DNA of 64,000 bases. Origin: RGIG3528 sp045629005. Lineage in GTDB: Bacteria > Bacillota > Clostridia > Lachnospirales > Lachnospiraceae. Location: contig JAZQQJ010000087.1 of the NCBI GenBank assembly GCA_045629005.1, positions 10,612 to 74,611 of the forward strand, given 5' to 3'. A program made the translations under genes and the position numbers. Positions 40,134-49,644 of this stretch are shown one piece after another. Under the pieces are notes generated by a model, which was given only the letters and a program-made list of their open reading frames with translations, was not told the origin of the DNA and did not search any database. Positions within the stretch are counted from its first letter, which is position 1; the number at the start of each line of letters is the position of its first letter.

Positions 40134-43100
40134 TTATTGTTGTTCTTTAAGCTGTCTGTTTGCCGTCGAAAGCATCAGCTTGATTCGGTTCAGCTGGTTT
40201 ACTTCACTGGCACCGGGATCAAAGTCAACCGCAACAATGTTTGCCTCAGGATGTCTGTATCTCAGTTCCTTTATTACGCCCTTTCCGACAATATGGTTCG
40301 GAAGGCATGCAAAAGGCTGACAGCATACAATGTTCGGTACTCCCGACTTAATAAGCTCAATCATTTCTCCGGTAAGGAACCATCCTTCACCTGTCTGGTT
40401 GCCGATGGAGACAATAGGCTCGGCGTATTCCGCAAGCTTCGAAATGTGCTTGGGAGGTTCAAATCTGTTACTCTTCTCGAGTGCTTTCACCATATCCTTA
40501 CGCATAAATTCGTAGAAGCTGATGATTGCATTGTTAATACGCATGCCCTTCTTTGATTTTCCGAGGGCTTCGTATTTGAAGTTTGAGTTATAGGAACAAT
40601 ATGCAAGGAAATCCATAAGATCGGGCATGCACGCTTCTGCGCCCTCGGCTTCGAGAAGGTCGACAAGATGATTGTTTGCTGCCGGAAGGAACTTTACAAG
40701 GATTTCCCCGACGATGCCTACACGAGGCTTTTTAACGTCAAGAAGCGGTATTTCGTCAAAATCCTTTACTATGCCTTTAATATTGTTTCTGAATTCTCTG
40801 AAACTGCCGTTTTGAACGGATTTGATGCACTTTTCCTTCCACTTCTCATGAAGTTCATTGACCGCACCGGGAACCGCTTCGTACGGACGTGTCCTGTATA
40901 CGACTCTCATGAACAGGTCGCCGTAAACAACAGCCTGCATTGCACGGACAATAACCTTCGGACCGAATTTGAATCCGGGATTCTTTTCAATGCCCTGCGT
41001 TGAAAGTGAAACTACCGGAACCTGGGACATGCCTGCCTTTGTAAGGGCACGCCTTATAAATGCAATATAGTTGGTAGCTCTGCATCCTCCGCCGGTCTGT
41101 GTAATCATTACCGCAGTTTTGTTAAGGTCATATTTGCCTGACTGAAGGGCGGAAATCATCTCACCTACAACGATAAGTGACGGATAGCATGCATCATTAT
41201 TAACGAACTTTAATCCTGTATCAATAACGTCCCTGTCAGGGTCCGGGAGTTCAACCATGTTATATCCGCATGATGCCATTGCGGGAGCAAGAATGTCAAA
41301 ATGAATCGGTGACATCTGAGGCATGAGTATTGTGTAATTCTTTCTCATATCCTCTGTAAATACCACCCTCTTATAAGCGGAGTCCTTAACATCAGCCTTT
41401 ACACCCTTTCGCTGTCTGTCACGGATAGCTGAAAGCAAAGACCTGATTCTGATACGGGCAGCTCCGAGATTGTTAACTTCATCAATCTTAAGAACTGTAT
41501 AAATCTTGCCTGAACCTGTAAGTATGTCTGAAACCTGGTCTGTTGTAACCGCGTCAAGACCACAGCCGAAGGAGTTCAGCTGGATAAGGTCAAGTCGTTC
41601 GTTTTCACGAACATAGCTTGCTGCAGCATACAGTCTTGAATGATACATCCACTGGTCGACAACAATAGTAGGTCTGTCGATTTGTCTGAGGTGGGAAACG
41701 GAATCCTCTGTAAGCACTGCCACGCCATAGGACGTGATAAGCTCAGGAATACCATGATTGATTTCAGGATCGATATGATAAGGACGACCTGCAAGGACAA
41801 TGCCGTGGCAGTCGTTCTCTTCGATGTATTTTACCGCAGCCTCACCGGCTTTACGCATATCTTCCCTTGCTTTTGTAAGCTCAAGCCAAGCCTCATGCGT
41901 GGCTCTCTCTATTTCTTCGTCGGGAATATTGTTATGAGCGCCGACAGTATCAATCAGGCGTCTTGTAATAATCGTTTCGGATTCGAGGGAAACGAAGGGA
42001 TTCTGGAAATCAATATCGGAATTCTTTAATTCCTCAACGTTATTCTTAATATTCTCACCGTATCCGGCAACAATCGGGCAATTGTAATGGTCACCCGCAT
42101 CGTTAAATTCGATACGTTCGTAATTTACACAAGGATAGAAAATGTATTTAACGCCTTCGTTAATAAGCCATGAAACGTGACCATGTGCAAGCTTTGCGGG
42201 ATAGCACTCGGATTCCGACGGGATGGACTCAATACCCATCTCATAAATCTTTCTGGAGGAAAGCGGTGAAAGCACTACTCTGTAGCCAAGCTTTGTGAAG
42301 AACGTAAACCAGAAGGGATAGTTCTCGTACATGTTAAGTACACGCGGAATACCAACCTTTCCACGGAAAGCTGCATATTCCTCAAGCGGCTCATAACCGA
42401 ATATTCTTTTAAGCTTGTACTGGAAAAGATTGGGAATTGAAGTGTTGCTCTTTTCCTTTCCAAGTCCCTTTTCACAACGGTTTCCTGAAACAAAATGTCT
42501 GTTGCCCGGGAAATGGTTGATTGTAAGCAGGCAGTGGTTCGTACAGCCCTGACATCTTGTAAGAGTTGAAGAAAATGTAAGTTCTTCAATTTCTTTGAAG
42601 GAAAGCATTGTTGTCTTCTGGCCTTCATAATGTTCACGCGCAATAAGCGCAGCTCCGAAGGCGCCCATAATGCCCGCAATGTCAGGTCTGATGACCTCTG
42701 TATTGACTATCTTTTCAAGGCCTCTGAGAACTGCGTCGTTGTAGAATGTTCCGCCCTGAACGACTATTCTTGAACCAAGGTCCTTGGCATCTGAAACCTT
42801 AATAACCTTGTAGAGAGCATTCTTAATAACGGAATAAGCAAGACCTGCCGAAATATCGTCAACGCCTGCCCCTTCCTTCTGTGCCTGCTTAACCTTTGAA
42901 TTCATGAAGACCGTACAGCGTGTGCCAAGGTCAATCGGATTCGGGGCAAACAAAGCAATCTTTGCGAAATCACGAACTTCATAGTTAAGTGACTTGGCAA
43001 ATGTCTCAATAAACGAACCGCAGCCCGAAGAGCAAGCTTCATTAAGCTGAACCGAATCAACGGCATGATTCTTAATTTTAATGCATTTCATGTCCTGTCC

Positions 43101-44384
43101 GCCGATATCGAGGACACAGTCAACAGAAGGATCGAAGAAAGATGCCGCATAGTAATGCGCAACCGTCTCAACTTCGCCTTCATCCAGGATAAGTGCGGAT
43201 TTAAGGAGTGCCTCGCCATAACCTGTGGAGCAGGAACGTACGATGCGTGCGCCTTCCGGAATGGCAGACGCAATTTCTTTTATAGCTTTGATGGCAGTCT
43301 TTAACGGGCTGCCGTTATTGTTCTGATAGAAGGAGTAAAGAAGCGAACCGTCCTCTCCCACAAGTGCAACCTTTGTTGTGGTGGAACCGGCATCAATTCC
43401 GAGATAGCAGTTACCGGAATATTCCGCAAGGCTTCCTTTTCTGACTGTTGCGTGCGCATGACGCTTTGTAAAGGAATCGTACTCGTCCTCGGACGCGAAA
43501 AGCGGCTCCATTCTTGTTACTTCGAAGTCCATCTCGATTCCGTCCGAAAGTCTCTTTTTCATTTCGGAGAGCTGAACGTAATTTTCTTCCTTCACATTTT
43601 CACAGGCATTCATTGCTGCGCCTATTGCAGCAAAAAGATGTGAATTATTCGGAGTAATTGTCTGCTCCGGTGAAAGCTTAAGTGTTCTGACAAAAGAAGT
43701 CTTTAACTCTGTAAGGAAATGAAGCGGTCCGCCGAGGAAAGCAACGTTTCCGCGTATAGGCTTACCGCAGGCAAGTCCCGAAATAGTCTGGTTTACGACA
43801 GCCTGGAAGATTGAGGCCGAAAGGTCTTCTTTGGAAGCACCTTCGTTGATGAGCGGCTGAATATCAGACTTTGCAAATACGCCGCATCTTGCAGCAATAG
43901 GATAAATTGCTTTGTATGTCTTTGCATACTCGTTGAGGCCTGAGGCATCGGTCTTTAAGAGTGCTGCCATCTGATCGATGAACGAGCCCGTACCACCGGC
44001 GCATATGCCGTTCATACGCTGTTCGACACCACCCGTAAAATAGATGATTTTAGCGTCTTCACCGCCGAGCTCAATCGCAACATCGGTCTTGGGTGCATAC
44101 TCACGAAGTGCATCGGCAACAGCCACAACTTCCTGCACGAATCCGACATTCAGATGCTTTGCAAGGGTAAGTCCGCCGGAGCCTGTGATAGCGGGGCGCA
44201 ACATACAGTCACCGATTTGACCTTCCGCATCGGAAAGCATTCCTGAAAGAGTGCCCTGTATGTCCGCAAAGTGCCTTCTGTAATCGGCAAAAAGCAGCTC
44301 TCCGTTGTCTTTACTGATTGCAACCTTGACAGTTGTGGAGCCTATATCTATGCCAAGATTGTAGGTTTGTAACGTTTCTTTCAT
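40134..44384 (-). CDS. Large 2-hydroxyacyl-CoA dehydratase activator-type protein (ASKHA x2, DUF2229, HgdB-like)
   Basis: This 1,416-residue multidomain protein carries two BcrA/BadF/BzdQ-type ATPase domains. They start 'NLGIDIGSTTVKVAIS' (residue 9) and 'YLGIDAGSTTTKVALVG' (near 326). Each has a Cys in a [4Fe-4S] position ('GICAGGTGSFIDQMA' and 'EACSSGCGSFIETFA'). A Cys-rich linker 'RCQGCTNHCLLTINHFPGN' follows, then a DUF2229 part ('YENYPFWFTFFTKLGYRVVL'). The C-terminal half resembles dehydratase subunit B. ATP-driven low-potential electron transfer is the known chemistry of the parts. The substrate of this fused form is unknown. It is flanked by ung and folC with 12-17 bp gaps. Confidence 0.88.
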   Translation of the reverse strand: MKETLQTYNLGIDIGSTTVKVAISKDNGELLFADYRRHFADIQGTLSGMLSDAEGQIGDCMLRPAITGSGGLTLAKHLNVGFVQEVVAVADALREYAPKTDVAIELGGEDAKIIYFTGGVEQRMNGICAGGTGSFIDQMAALLKTDASGLNEYAKTYKAIYPIAARCGVFAKSDIQPLINEGASKEDLSASIFQAVVNQTISGLACGKPIRGNVAFLGGPLHFLTELKTSFVRTLKLSPEQTITPNNSHLFAAIGAAMNACENVKEENYVQLSEMKKRLSDGIEMDFEVTRMEPLFASEDEYDSFTKRHAHATVRKGSLAEYSGNCYLGIDAGSTTTKVALVGEDGSLLYSFYQNNNGSPLKTAIKAIKEIASAIPEGARIVRSCSTGYGEALLKSALILDEGEVETVAHYYAASFFDPSVDCVLDIGGQDMKCIKIKNHAVDSVQLNEACSSGCGSFIETFAKSLNYEVRDFAKIALFAPNPIDLGTRCTVFMNSKVKQAQKEGAGVDDISAGLAYSVIKNALYKVIKVSDAKDLGSRIVVQGGTFYNDAVLRGLEKIVNTEVIRPDIAGIMGAFGAALIAREHYEGQKTTMLSFKEIEELTFSSTLTRCQGCTNHCLLTINHFPGNRHFVSGNRCEKGLGKEKSNTSIPNLFQYKLKRIFGYEPLEEYAAFRGKVGIPRVLNMYENYPFWFTFFTKLGYRVVLSPLSSRKIYEMGIESIPSESECYPAKLAHGHVSWLINEGVKYIFYPCVNYERIEFNDAGDHYNCPIVAGYGENIKNNVEELKNSDIDFQNPFVSLESETIITRRLIDTVGAHNNIPDEEIERATHEAWLELTKAREDMRKAGEAAVKYIEENDCHGIVLAGRPYHIDPEINHGIPELITSYGVAVLTEDSVSHLRQIDRPTIVVDQWMYHSRLYAAASYVRENERLDLIQLNSFGCGLDAVTTDQVSDILTGSGKIYTVLKIDEVNNLGAARIRIRSLLSAIRDRQRKGVKADVKDSAYKRVVFTEDMRKNYTILMPQMSPIHFDILAPAMASCGYNMVELPDPDRDVIDTGLKFVNNDACYPSLIVVGEMISALQSGKYDLNKTAVMITQTGGGCRATNYIAFIRRALTKAGMSQVPVVSLSTQGIEKNPGFKFGPKVIVRAMQAVVYGDLFMRVVYRTRPYEAVPGAVNELHEKWKEKCIKSVQNGSFREFRNNIKGIVKDFDEIPLLDVKKPRVGIVGEILVKFLPAANNHLVDLLEAEGAEACMPDLMDFLAYCSYNSNFKYEALGKSKKGMRINNAIISFYEFMRKDMVKALEKSNRFEPPKHISKLAEYAEPIVSIGNQTGEGWFLTGEMIELIKSGVPNIVCCQPFACLPNHIVGKGVIKELRYRHPEANIVAVDFDPGASEVNQLNRIKLMLSTANRQLKEQQ

Positions 44385-44400
44385 TTCATATCCTCATAAC

Positions 44401-45078
44401 TCAATGTATATTTTCTATCTGCCAGTCAATGGCTGTAAGTCCCGATTGTGTAAGGAACTCATTTGCTTTTGAAAAATGCCCGCAACCGAAGAATCCTCTG
44501 TATGCAGACAGCGGGCTCGGATGAGGTGCCCTCAGAATAAGATGCTTAGGATTGGTTATTAACTCGGCCTTTGCTCCTGCGGGTGCACCCCAAAGCAGGA
44601 AAACAACAGGCTCTTCCTTCTCGTTCAGGGCCTTCAATGCTGCATCCGTAAACTGTTCCCAGCCATGCTTTGAATGTGAAAAAGCATTATGGGCACGCAC
44701 AGTAAGAACTGTATTCAAAAGGAGTACGCCCTGTTTTGCCCATTTTGTAAGATCACCGTTGTCAGGAACGTAGCAGCCCAAATCATCATGAAGTTCTTTA
44801 TATATGTTCTGGAGACTCGGAGGAATGTCCGTGGGAGGCTTTACCGAAAAGCAAAGTCCATGTGCCTGTCCCGGCTCGTGATACGGGTCCTGCCCCAGAA
44901 TAACAACTTTTGTATCCTTAAAAGAAGTAAGATGAAAAGCGTTAAAAATATCTCCCGACGGCGGATATACAACCTGCGTCTCATATTCTCTTTTTACGAA
45001 CGAAAACAAATCCCTGTAATAGGGCTTTGAATATTCAGGTTTCAGATATTCGTTCCAATCGTTTGATATTGCTGCCAT
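44401..45078 (-). CDS. ung: Uracil-DNA glycosylase
   Basis: This 225-residue family 1 UDG excises uracil from DNA. The water-activating motif is 'VVILGQDPYHEPGQAHGLCF' (about residues 54-73, catalytic Asp63). 'LLLNTVLTVRAHNAFSHSKH' follows, and the DNA-intercalation motif 'APHPSPLSAYRGFFGCGHF' lies near 183. The length is standard. It is 4 bp downstream of hisF, so the two may share a transcript. Confidence 0.95.
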   Translation of the reverse strand: MAAISNDWNEYLKPEYSKPYYRDLFSFVKREYETQVVYPPSGDIFNAFHLTSFKDTKVVILGQDPYHEPGQAHGLCFSVKPPTDIPPSLQNIYKELHDDLGCYVPDNGDLTKWAKQGVLLLNTVLTVRAHNAFSHSKHGWEQFTDAALKALNEKEEPVVFLLWGAPAGAKAELITNPKHLILRAPHPSPLSAYRGFFGCGHFSKANEFLTQSGLTAIDWQIENIH

Positions 45079-45082
45079 TTTC

Positions 45083-45841
45083 CTACACTCTCACCGGCAC
45101 GCCCTCTTTTAAGAGATATGCCTTTAAGTCTTTTATTTCCATTTCTTTATAATGGAAAAGCGTTGCGGCAAGAGCAGCGTCAGCCTTTCCGTCTGTTAAT
45201 ACGTCTTTAAAGTGTTGCATTGTTCCGGCACCGCCCGAAGCGATAACAGGCACTCCGACAAGCTCTGAGATGCGTCTTGTAAGCTCCATATCGTAGCCGT
45301 CTTTAGTACCGTCGCAGTCCATACTTGTGACAAGAAGTTCACCGGCTCCGAGCTTTACGGCCTGTTCTGCCCATTTGAGGGCATCAATGCCCATATCGAT
45401 TCGTCCGCCATTTTTAAAGATGCTCCAGGAGCCATCGGGCTTCCTTTTGGCGTCAATTGCAACAACAACGCACTGACTTCCGAACTTGTCAGCCGCACGT
45501 GAAATAAGCGTAGGATCCATAATTGCCGCTGAATTGACAGCAACCTTATCGGCACCCTCACGAAGAATTGCCTTAAAATCATCTATTGTGCGGATGCCTC
45601 CGCCAACAGTAAACGGGATGAAGATTGCTTCCGAAATCTTTCTTACAAGCTCTGCCTTAATCTCTCTTGCATCAGAAGACGCTGTGATATCAAGGAAGAC
45701 AAGCTCATCTGCGCCTGCCTTGTCATATGCAGAAGCTGTTTCAACAGGGTCTCCCGCATCTCGTAAATTCACAAAGTTAATTCCTTTTACAACACGTCCG
45801 TCTTTAATGTCCAGACATGGGATAATTCGTTTTGTAAGCAT
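45083..45841 (-). CDS. hisF: Imidazole glycerol phosphate synthase subunit HisF
   Basis: This 252-residue (beta-alpha)8 barrel is the cyclase subunit of histidine biosynthesis. It converts PRFAR and ammonia to IGP and AICAR. The catalytic Asp11 is in 'IIPCLDIKDGRVVKGINF' and the second acid in 'QCVVVAIDAKRKPDGSW' (Asp130 position). Phosphate sites 'PFTVGGGIRTIDDF' and 'VIASGGAGTMQHFKDVL' are intact. GGAGGG lies 9 bp before the ATG. HisH is encoded immediately upstream. No other his gene is in the window. Confidence 0.96.
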   Translation of the reverse strand: MLTKRIIPCLDIKDGRVVKGINFVNLRDAGDPVETASAYDKAGADELVFLDITASSDAREIKAELVRKISEAIFIPFTVGGGIRTIDDFKAILREGADKVAVNSAAIMDPTLISRAADKFGSQCVVVAIDAKRKPDGSWSIFKNGGRIDMGIDALKWAEQAVKLGAGELLVTSMDCDGTKDGYDMELTRRISELVGVPVIASGGAGTMQHFKDVLTDGKADAALAATLFHYKEMEIKDLKAYLLKEGVPVRV

Positions 45842-45859
45842 TTATAACTGCCCTCCGGC

Positions 45860-46462
45860 TCAAACCTTAGCAAAATTCTTTAATATTGTAAGTCCAACAT
45901 CACCCGACTTTTCTGGATGGAACTGACATGCGTAGATGTTATCCTTTTCAACCGCAGCGTGAAAATCAAGAATGTAATTGCAGCCTGCGGCAACAATGTC
46001 CTCGGGGGTATGAAGATAATAGGAATGAACGAAATATACGTAAGGATGATCGGGAAGTCCTTTAAAAAGCTTTGTTCCGGGCTTGACATTAAGGGAATTC
46101 CAACCTATCTGAGGTACCTTAAAGCCTTCTTTTTCAGGGAACTTAATGATTTTGCCCTTAAGTATCCCAAGTCCTTTCACACCGGGAGCCTCTTCACTTT
46201 CTTCAAAAAGGAGCTGTAAACCAAGGCATACGCCAAGAAGAGGCGTTCCTTTTTCCACAACCTTTCGAATAACCTCGTCGAGTCCCTTTGACGTAAGCTT
46301 CTCCATTGCATCGCCGAATGCTCCGACGCCCGGTAAAACAACCTTATCCGCAGCCATCAGAACATCACGGTCGGATGTCAAAACAACATCCTCACCGATG
46401 AATTTAAAAGCCTTTTCAACGCTTCTTATATTTCCTGCTCCATAATCAATTATAGCTATCAT
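45860..46462 (-). CDS. hisH: Imidazole glycerol phosphate synthase subunit HisH
   Basis: This 200-residue class I glutamine amidotransferase supplies ammonia to HisF. The catalytic Cys is in 'PLLGVCLGLQLLFEES' (near residue 80). The His and Glu are in 'YACQFHPEKSGDVG' (near 180). 'VVLPGVGAFGDAMEKL' forms the oxyanion region. GGAGGATTT precedes the ATG. It lies 18 bp upstream of hisF, forming the enzyme pair. Confidence 0.96.
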   Translation of the reverse strand: MIAIIDYGAGNIRSVEKAFKFIGEDVVLTSDRDVLMAADKVVLPGVGAFGDAMEKLTSKGLDEVIRKVVEKGTPLLGVCLGLQLLFEESEEAPGVKGLGILKGKIIKFPEKEGFKVPQIGWNSLNVKPGTKLFKGLPDHPYVYFVHSYYLHTPEDIVAAGCNYILDFHAAVEKDNIYACQFHPEKSGDVGLTILKNFAKV

Positions 46463-46513
46463 AAATCCTCCGGAACCGATTCCTAAAGATATGTTTAAAA
46501 ATCAAAAAAACAA

Positions 46514-46535
46514 ACAGGCGTAAACATACGCCTGT
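46514..46535 (-). terminator. Terminator after the acidic repeat protein gene
   Basis: A 9-bp perfect stem (ACAGGCGTA / TACGCCTGT) has a 4-nt loop. On the minus strand TTGTTTTTTTG follows. It lies just after the stop at 46541. Confidence 0.93.
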
Positions 46536-46540
46536 CTATT

Positions 46541-48577
46541 TTAATCATTATTTATTACATTTTCAAGTCCAACATCACCTACGGCACTATAAATATATTT
46601 TGTGTAGTAGAGATTTGCTGTTGACTTTCCGTCAGTCTCACTAATTCCTGCGTAGGTGGAAAGAACAAGCATTGCCTCTTCCTCAGAGATGTCATAATTG
46701 TTCTTGAGAAGTTCAAGAATCTGTGTTCTGACAAAGTAGAGGTCGTCCTCTGCACCAAGCTCAACCGCATACGGAATCCACTTGTTATATCTGAGAAGGC
46801 CCTTAAAGAGGTCATCAAGACCGGAAGTGTAATCACCGAGTGCATAGTGATTGTTGAAGGAGGAAATCTGTTTGCTTACGAAGTTAACTGTGTAAATCTT
46901 CTCACCAAGCTTATAATCCTCTTCTTCAAGCTCAAGACCGTAAATGTCGTTGTATGCTTCTTCATAGAAGGTGACATCCTGGTAGATAAGAGCGTTGTCG
47001 TAATCCCTCTGAGCCTGCTTAACGGTGCTCTTATAGGATATTGTGCTTCCGCCGCTTATTATGAGAGCTGCTATTCCGATGAAGATTGCAAAGATGACAA
47101 AGGCACCTGCTTTGTTAATCTGGGTGGTATTATCAGTCTCTTCGAGAATAAGCTTCTCGATTTCTTCACGTTTTTTAGCTTTTGCAGCTTCTTTTTCTTC
47201 AGCAGTCTGCTTAGCTTTTTCAGCTTTCTTTTCGGCTGCTTCCTTTTTCTTTTCTTCCTTGGCTGCTTTCTTTGCCTCTGCAACATTCTTCTTCGCTTCG
47301 GCAGCCTCAGCCTTTTTCTTTTCAAGCTCTTCTTCGGAAAGTTCCGGCTTAATCTTGTTCTCGGGGAGCTTAACGTTTGCGAAAAGAGCTATATACCAAG
47401 GTTTCTTTTCTTTCTTCTTCTTTGACTTCTTGTCTCCGTCCTCGGAGTCATCGACATCAATCTCATTGAAAAGATCGTCAAGAGCTTCTATATCTTCTGC
47501 ATTAAGGGTATCTCCGCCCATCTCACCGAGCAGGTCCTTTGCAGATTCTTTCTTTTCTTCGCCTTCGGAAGCTTCTTCAGAGCCAAAAATTGAAAGCGGG
47601 TCTTCTTCGGCAGGCTGTTCTTCTTCGGAGGCGCTTGCAAAAATGTCTTCTACTGCGTCACCGCCTGCATCTAAATCAGGAAGCCCTGCAGCATCTGCAA
47701 ATAAGTCTTCGGATGCCTCTTCGGCACCTGCATCCGCAAATACATCCTCAGCTGCTTCCTCTGCACCTGCATCCGCAAATACGTCCTCTGTCGCTTCCTC
47801 TGCACCTGCATCCGCAAATACGTCCTCAGCCGCTTCCTCTGCACCTGCATCCGCAAACACGTCCTCGGCTGCTTCCTCTCCGGCTGCTATATCGGCAAAA
47901 ATATCGCCTGACGGTTCTTCAGCAAACTCTTCAGTAGGCTCTTCAGAACTTTCCTCTGAAAAACCTTCTGAAAAGATGTCATCTGAATTACCGGAATTGT
48001 CTTCAGTAAATACACTCTCCGTATTTTCCTCTTCGGAAGACTCACCGAAAATGTCCATCGGCTCTTCTTCCGCAGTTTCCTCCAATGATCCCTCCGCAAA
48101 GAAATCTACGGGTGTTTCTTCCTCATCCTCAAAGGATATATCATCATTTTTAAAATCAGCAAACAGCTCTCCGGTGATTTTATCATCACCGGAAAGCTCT
48201 TCATCAATCATCCTGTCAATGGCTTCGTCGTCGTAGTCACTGAATATATTGTAGCCGTCTGTTTTCGGCTCATCATCCGTTTCGGATTCTATTGATATTA
48301 CAGGTTCCTCTGTAGCTTTATTATCCTCGAAGTAGAAGTTTCCAAATTCCTCTTCCGGAACCTTATGGAACTCTATGCTCTTCTCTTCTTTTGTAACAAA
48401 GTCATTCAGAAATCCGGGAATCTCAGGCTCAGGAATTTCCTGAGGCACAGCCTCTTCCCTTTTTTCTTCTGTTTTGCTTTCCTTTCGGTAAGCAGAGAAC
48501 CTGTCACCGTCCTTTTTTTCCGAACCTGATGATAATCCGTTTAACAAACTGTCAAGATAGGATTCATCAGTTGGCAT
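46541..48577 (-). CDS. Acidic repeat membrane protein, unknown function
   Basis: This 678-residue protein has a very acidic N-terminal 360 residues with no signal peptide. Residues 230-295 contain a 14-residue tandem repeat of the form AEDVFADAGAEEA (four near-perfect copies plus edges). A Lys-rich 'DDSEDGDKKSKKKKEKKPW' segment and a strongly charged helical, probably coiled-coil, Lys/Glu/Ala stretch (about 405-480) follow. One membrane helix spans about 492-512 ('AGAFVIFAIFIGIAALIISG'). The last 160 residues form an alpha-helical, probably extracellular, domain. The repetitive half would be cytoplasmic. It begins 30 bp after cheV. No family is recognised. Confidence 0.82.
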   Translation of the reverse strand: MPTDESYLDSLLNGLSSGSEKKDGDRFSAYRKESKTEEKREEAVPQEIPEPEIPGFLNDFVTKEEKSIEFHKVPEEEFGNFYFEDNKATEEPVISIESETDDEPKTDGYNIFSDYDDEAIDRMIDEELSGDDKITGELFADFKNDDISFEDEEETPVDFFAEGSLEETAEEEPMDIFGESSEEENTESVFTEDNSGNSDDIFSEGFSEESSEEPTEEFAEEPSGDIFADIAAGEEAAEDVFADAGAEEAAEDVFADAGAEEATEDVFADAGAEEAAEDVFADAGAEEASEDLFADAAGLPDLDAGGDAVEDIFASASEEEQPAEEDPLSIFGSEEASEGEEKKESAKDLLGEMGGDTLNAEDIEALDDLFNEIDVDDSEDGDKKSKKKKEKKPWYIALFANVKLPENKIKPELSEEELEKKKAEAAEAKKNVAEAKKAAKEEKKKEAAEKKAEKAKQTAEEKEAAKAKKREEIEKLILEETDNTTQINKAGAFVIFAIFIGIAALIISGGSTISYKSTVKQAQRDYDNALIYQDVTFYEEAYNDIYGLELEEEDYKLGEKIYTVNFVSKQISSFNNHYALGDYTSGLDDLFKGLLRYNKWIPYAVELGAEDDLYFVRTQILELLKNNYDISEEEAMLVLSTYAGISETDGKSTANLYYTKYIYSAVGDVGLENVINND
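47695..47880 (-). repeat. 42-bp in-frame tandem repeats in the acidic protein gene
   Basis: About four 42-bp units encode AEDVFADAGAEEAA-type 14-mers. Third-position differences are few, so the copies are recent or homogenised. Copy number is likely to vary between strains. Confidence 0.85.
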
Positions 48578-48606
48578 TAAATTAACCCCGAATAATTATT
48601 TTCCTT

Positions 48607-49509
48607 TTAAGGAAGAATGAGCTTATCAATTTCTCCAACAAGTCTGTTGATTTCAGGCTTTGTAATCTGTGCATCTGCTCCGATAGACTTACCCTTGGCA
48701 ATCATATCAGGAGAAATCATAGATGAGAAAATGATTACAGGAAGCTTGTTTGTTCTTGTGTCTTCCTTAATAAGCTTTGTAAGACGATGTCCATCCATAC
48801 GAGGCATCTCGATATCTGTGATAACGAGCTTAACCTGTTCTGTGATGTCACCCTTTTCGCACATCTTCTCAAGTCTTTCCCATGCTTCCTGACCGTCCAT
48901 ATTGACGATGAGGTTAGCATAGCCGGCTTTCTTAAGACAATCCTGAATAAGCTTTGAAAGAAGCATTGAATCTTCTGCGATGAGAATGGGCTTCTGGCTT
49001 CTTGATCTTAATCCAAGTTCTTCAACATCACTTACACGAAGTGTTGTCTCAGGAGAAATATCAGCGATAATCTTCTCGAAGTCGAGAAGAACAATAAGTC
49101 TGTTGTCAAGCTTAACAATACCTGTTGCAACGCCTTCGCCTGCACCGTTGATTGTTGAGTCGGGTTTAAGAACCTCTTCCCATGAAACGCGGCTGATACG
49201 TGCTACAGAATGAACATGGAATGCAGCATTTGTATTATTGAAATATGTAACGATATAAAGATCTCTCTTAGGATTCTGTGACTCGGGAAGGTGAAGAACA
49301 GTCGAAAGGCTGATACTTGTAATTACTTCTTCACGAGGCATAAAGATGCCTTCGATAGCGGGATCTGAGTTCGGAATGGGGATTGCGGGTACGTACGGTA
49401 AAATTTCACGAATCTTCGCAACGTTTATACCGTAGTGATTTTCACCCACAGTAAACTCAAGAATCTCAAGTTCATTAGTGCCGCTTTCAAGCAAAATATT
49501 GGTATCCAT
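48607..49509 (-). CDS. cheV: Chemotaxis protein CheV
   Basis: The start was set at the ATG 49509 (MDTNILLES), 7 bp after GGAGG. An earlier in-frame ATG is only 2 bp from that site. The 300-residue protein couples a CheW-like domain (about 10-160, 'ILEFTVGENHYGINVAKIRE') to a receiver domain (about 175-300). The phospho-acceptor Asp lies in 'LVITDIEMPRMDGHRLTKLI' near residue 235, and the Lys in 'DAQITKPE'. It links chemoreceptors to CheA and tunes adaptation. No other chemotaxis gene is in the window, so it is an orphan cheV of a motile cell. Confidence 0.93.
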   Translation of the reverse strand: MDTNILLESGTNELEILEFTVGENHYGINVAKIREILPYVPAIPIPNSDPAIEGIFMPREEVITSISLSTVLHLPESQNPKRDLYIVTYFNNTNAAFHVHSVARISRVSWEEVLKPDSTINGAGEGVATGIVKLDNRLIVLLDFEKIIADISPETTLRVSDVEELGLRSRSQKPILIAEDSMLLSKLIQDCLKKAGYANLIVNMDGQEAWERLEKMCEKGDITEQVKLVITDIEMPRMDGHRLTKLIKEDTRTNKLPVIIFSSMISPDMIAKGKSIGADAQITKPEINRLVGEIDKLILP

Positions 49510-49560
49510 ATTCATTCCTCCATGTTCTGAATATTGTTCAATACTGAAACATTTTACGCC

Positions 49561-49589
49561 ATTATAGCGTAAATTTTCCGAGTAATCAA
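49561..49589 (-). promoter_or_regulatory. Sigma-A promoter of cheV
   Basis: The -35 is TTGATT (49584-49589), the spacer is 17 bp, and the -10 is a perfect TATAAT (49561-49566). It lies about 50 bp upstream of the cheV start. Confidence 0.75.
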
Positions 49590-49603
49590 TCACTTTACAA
49601 TCA

Positions 49604-49644
49604 TATAAGATTGTTCATTTTCTCTTTATAAGATTGTTCATTTT
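49604..49644. repeat. 18-bp direct repeat upstream of the cheV promoter
   Basis: TATAAGATTGTTCATTTT occurs at 49604-49621 and again at 49627-49644 with a 23-bp period. The second copy covers the last codons of the upstream lipoprotein gene. The copies sit about 15 and 38 bp upstream of the -35 box, a possible activator position. Confidence 0.7.

Noticed and set aside
47043..48236. Long plus-strand open frame of about 397 codons opposite the acidic repeat protein
   Set aside because: It is a low-complexity Ser/Ala mirror of the Glu/Asp/Ala-rich gene on the minus strand, has no ribosome site, and arises from codon bias and repeats.
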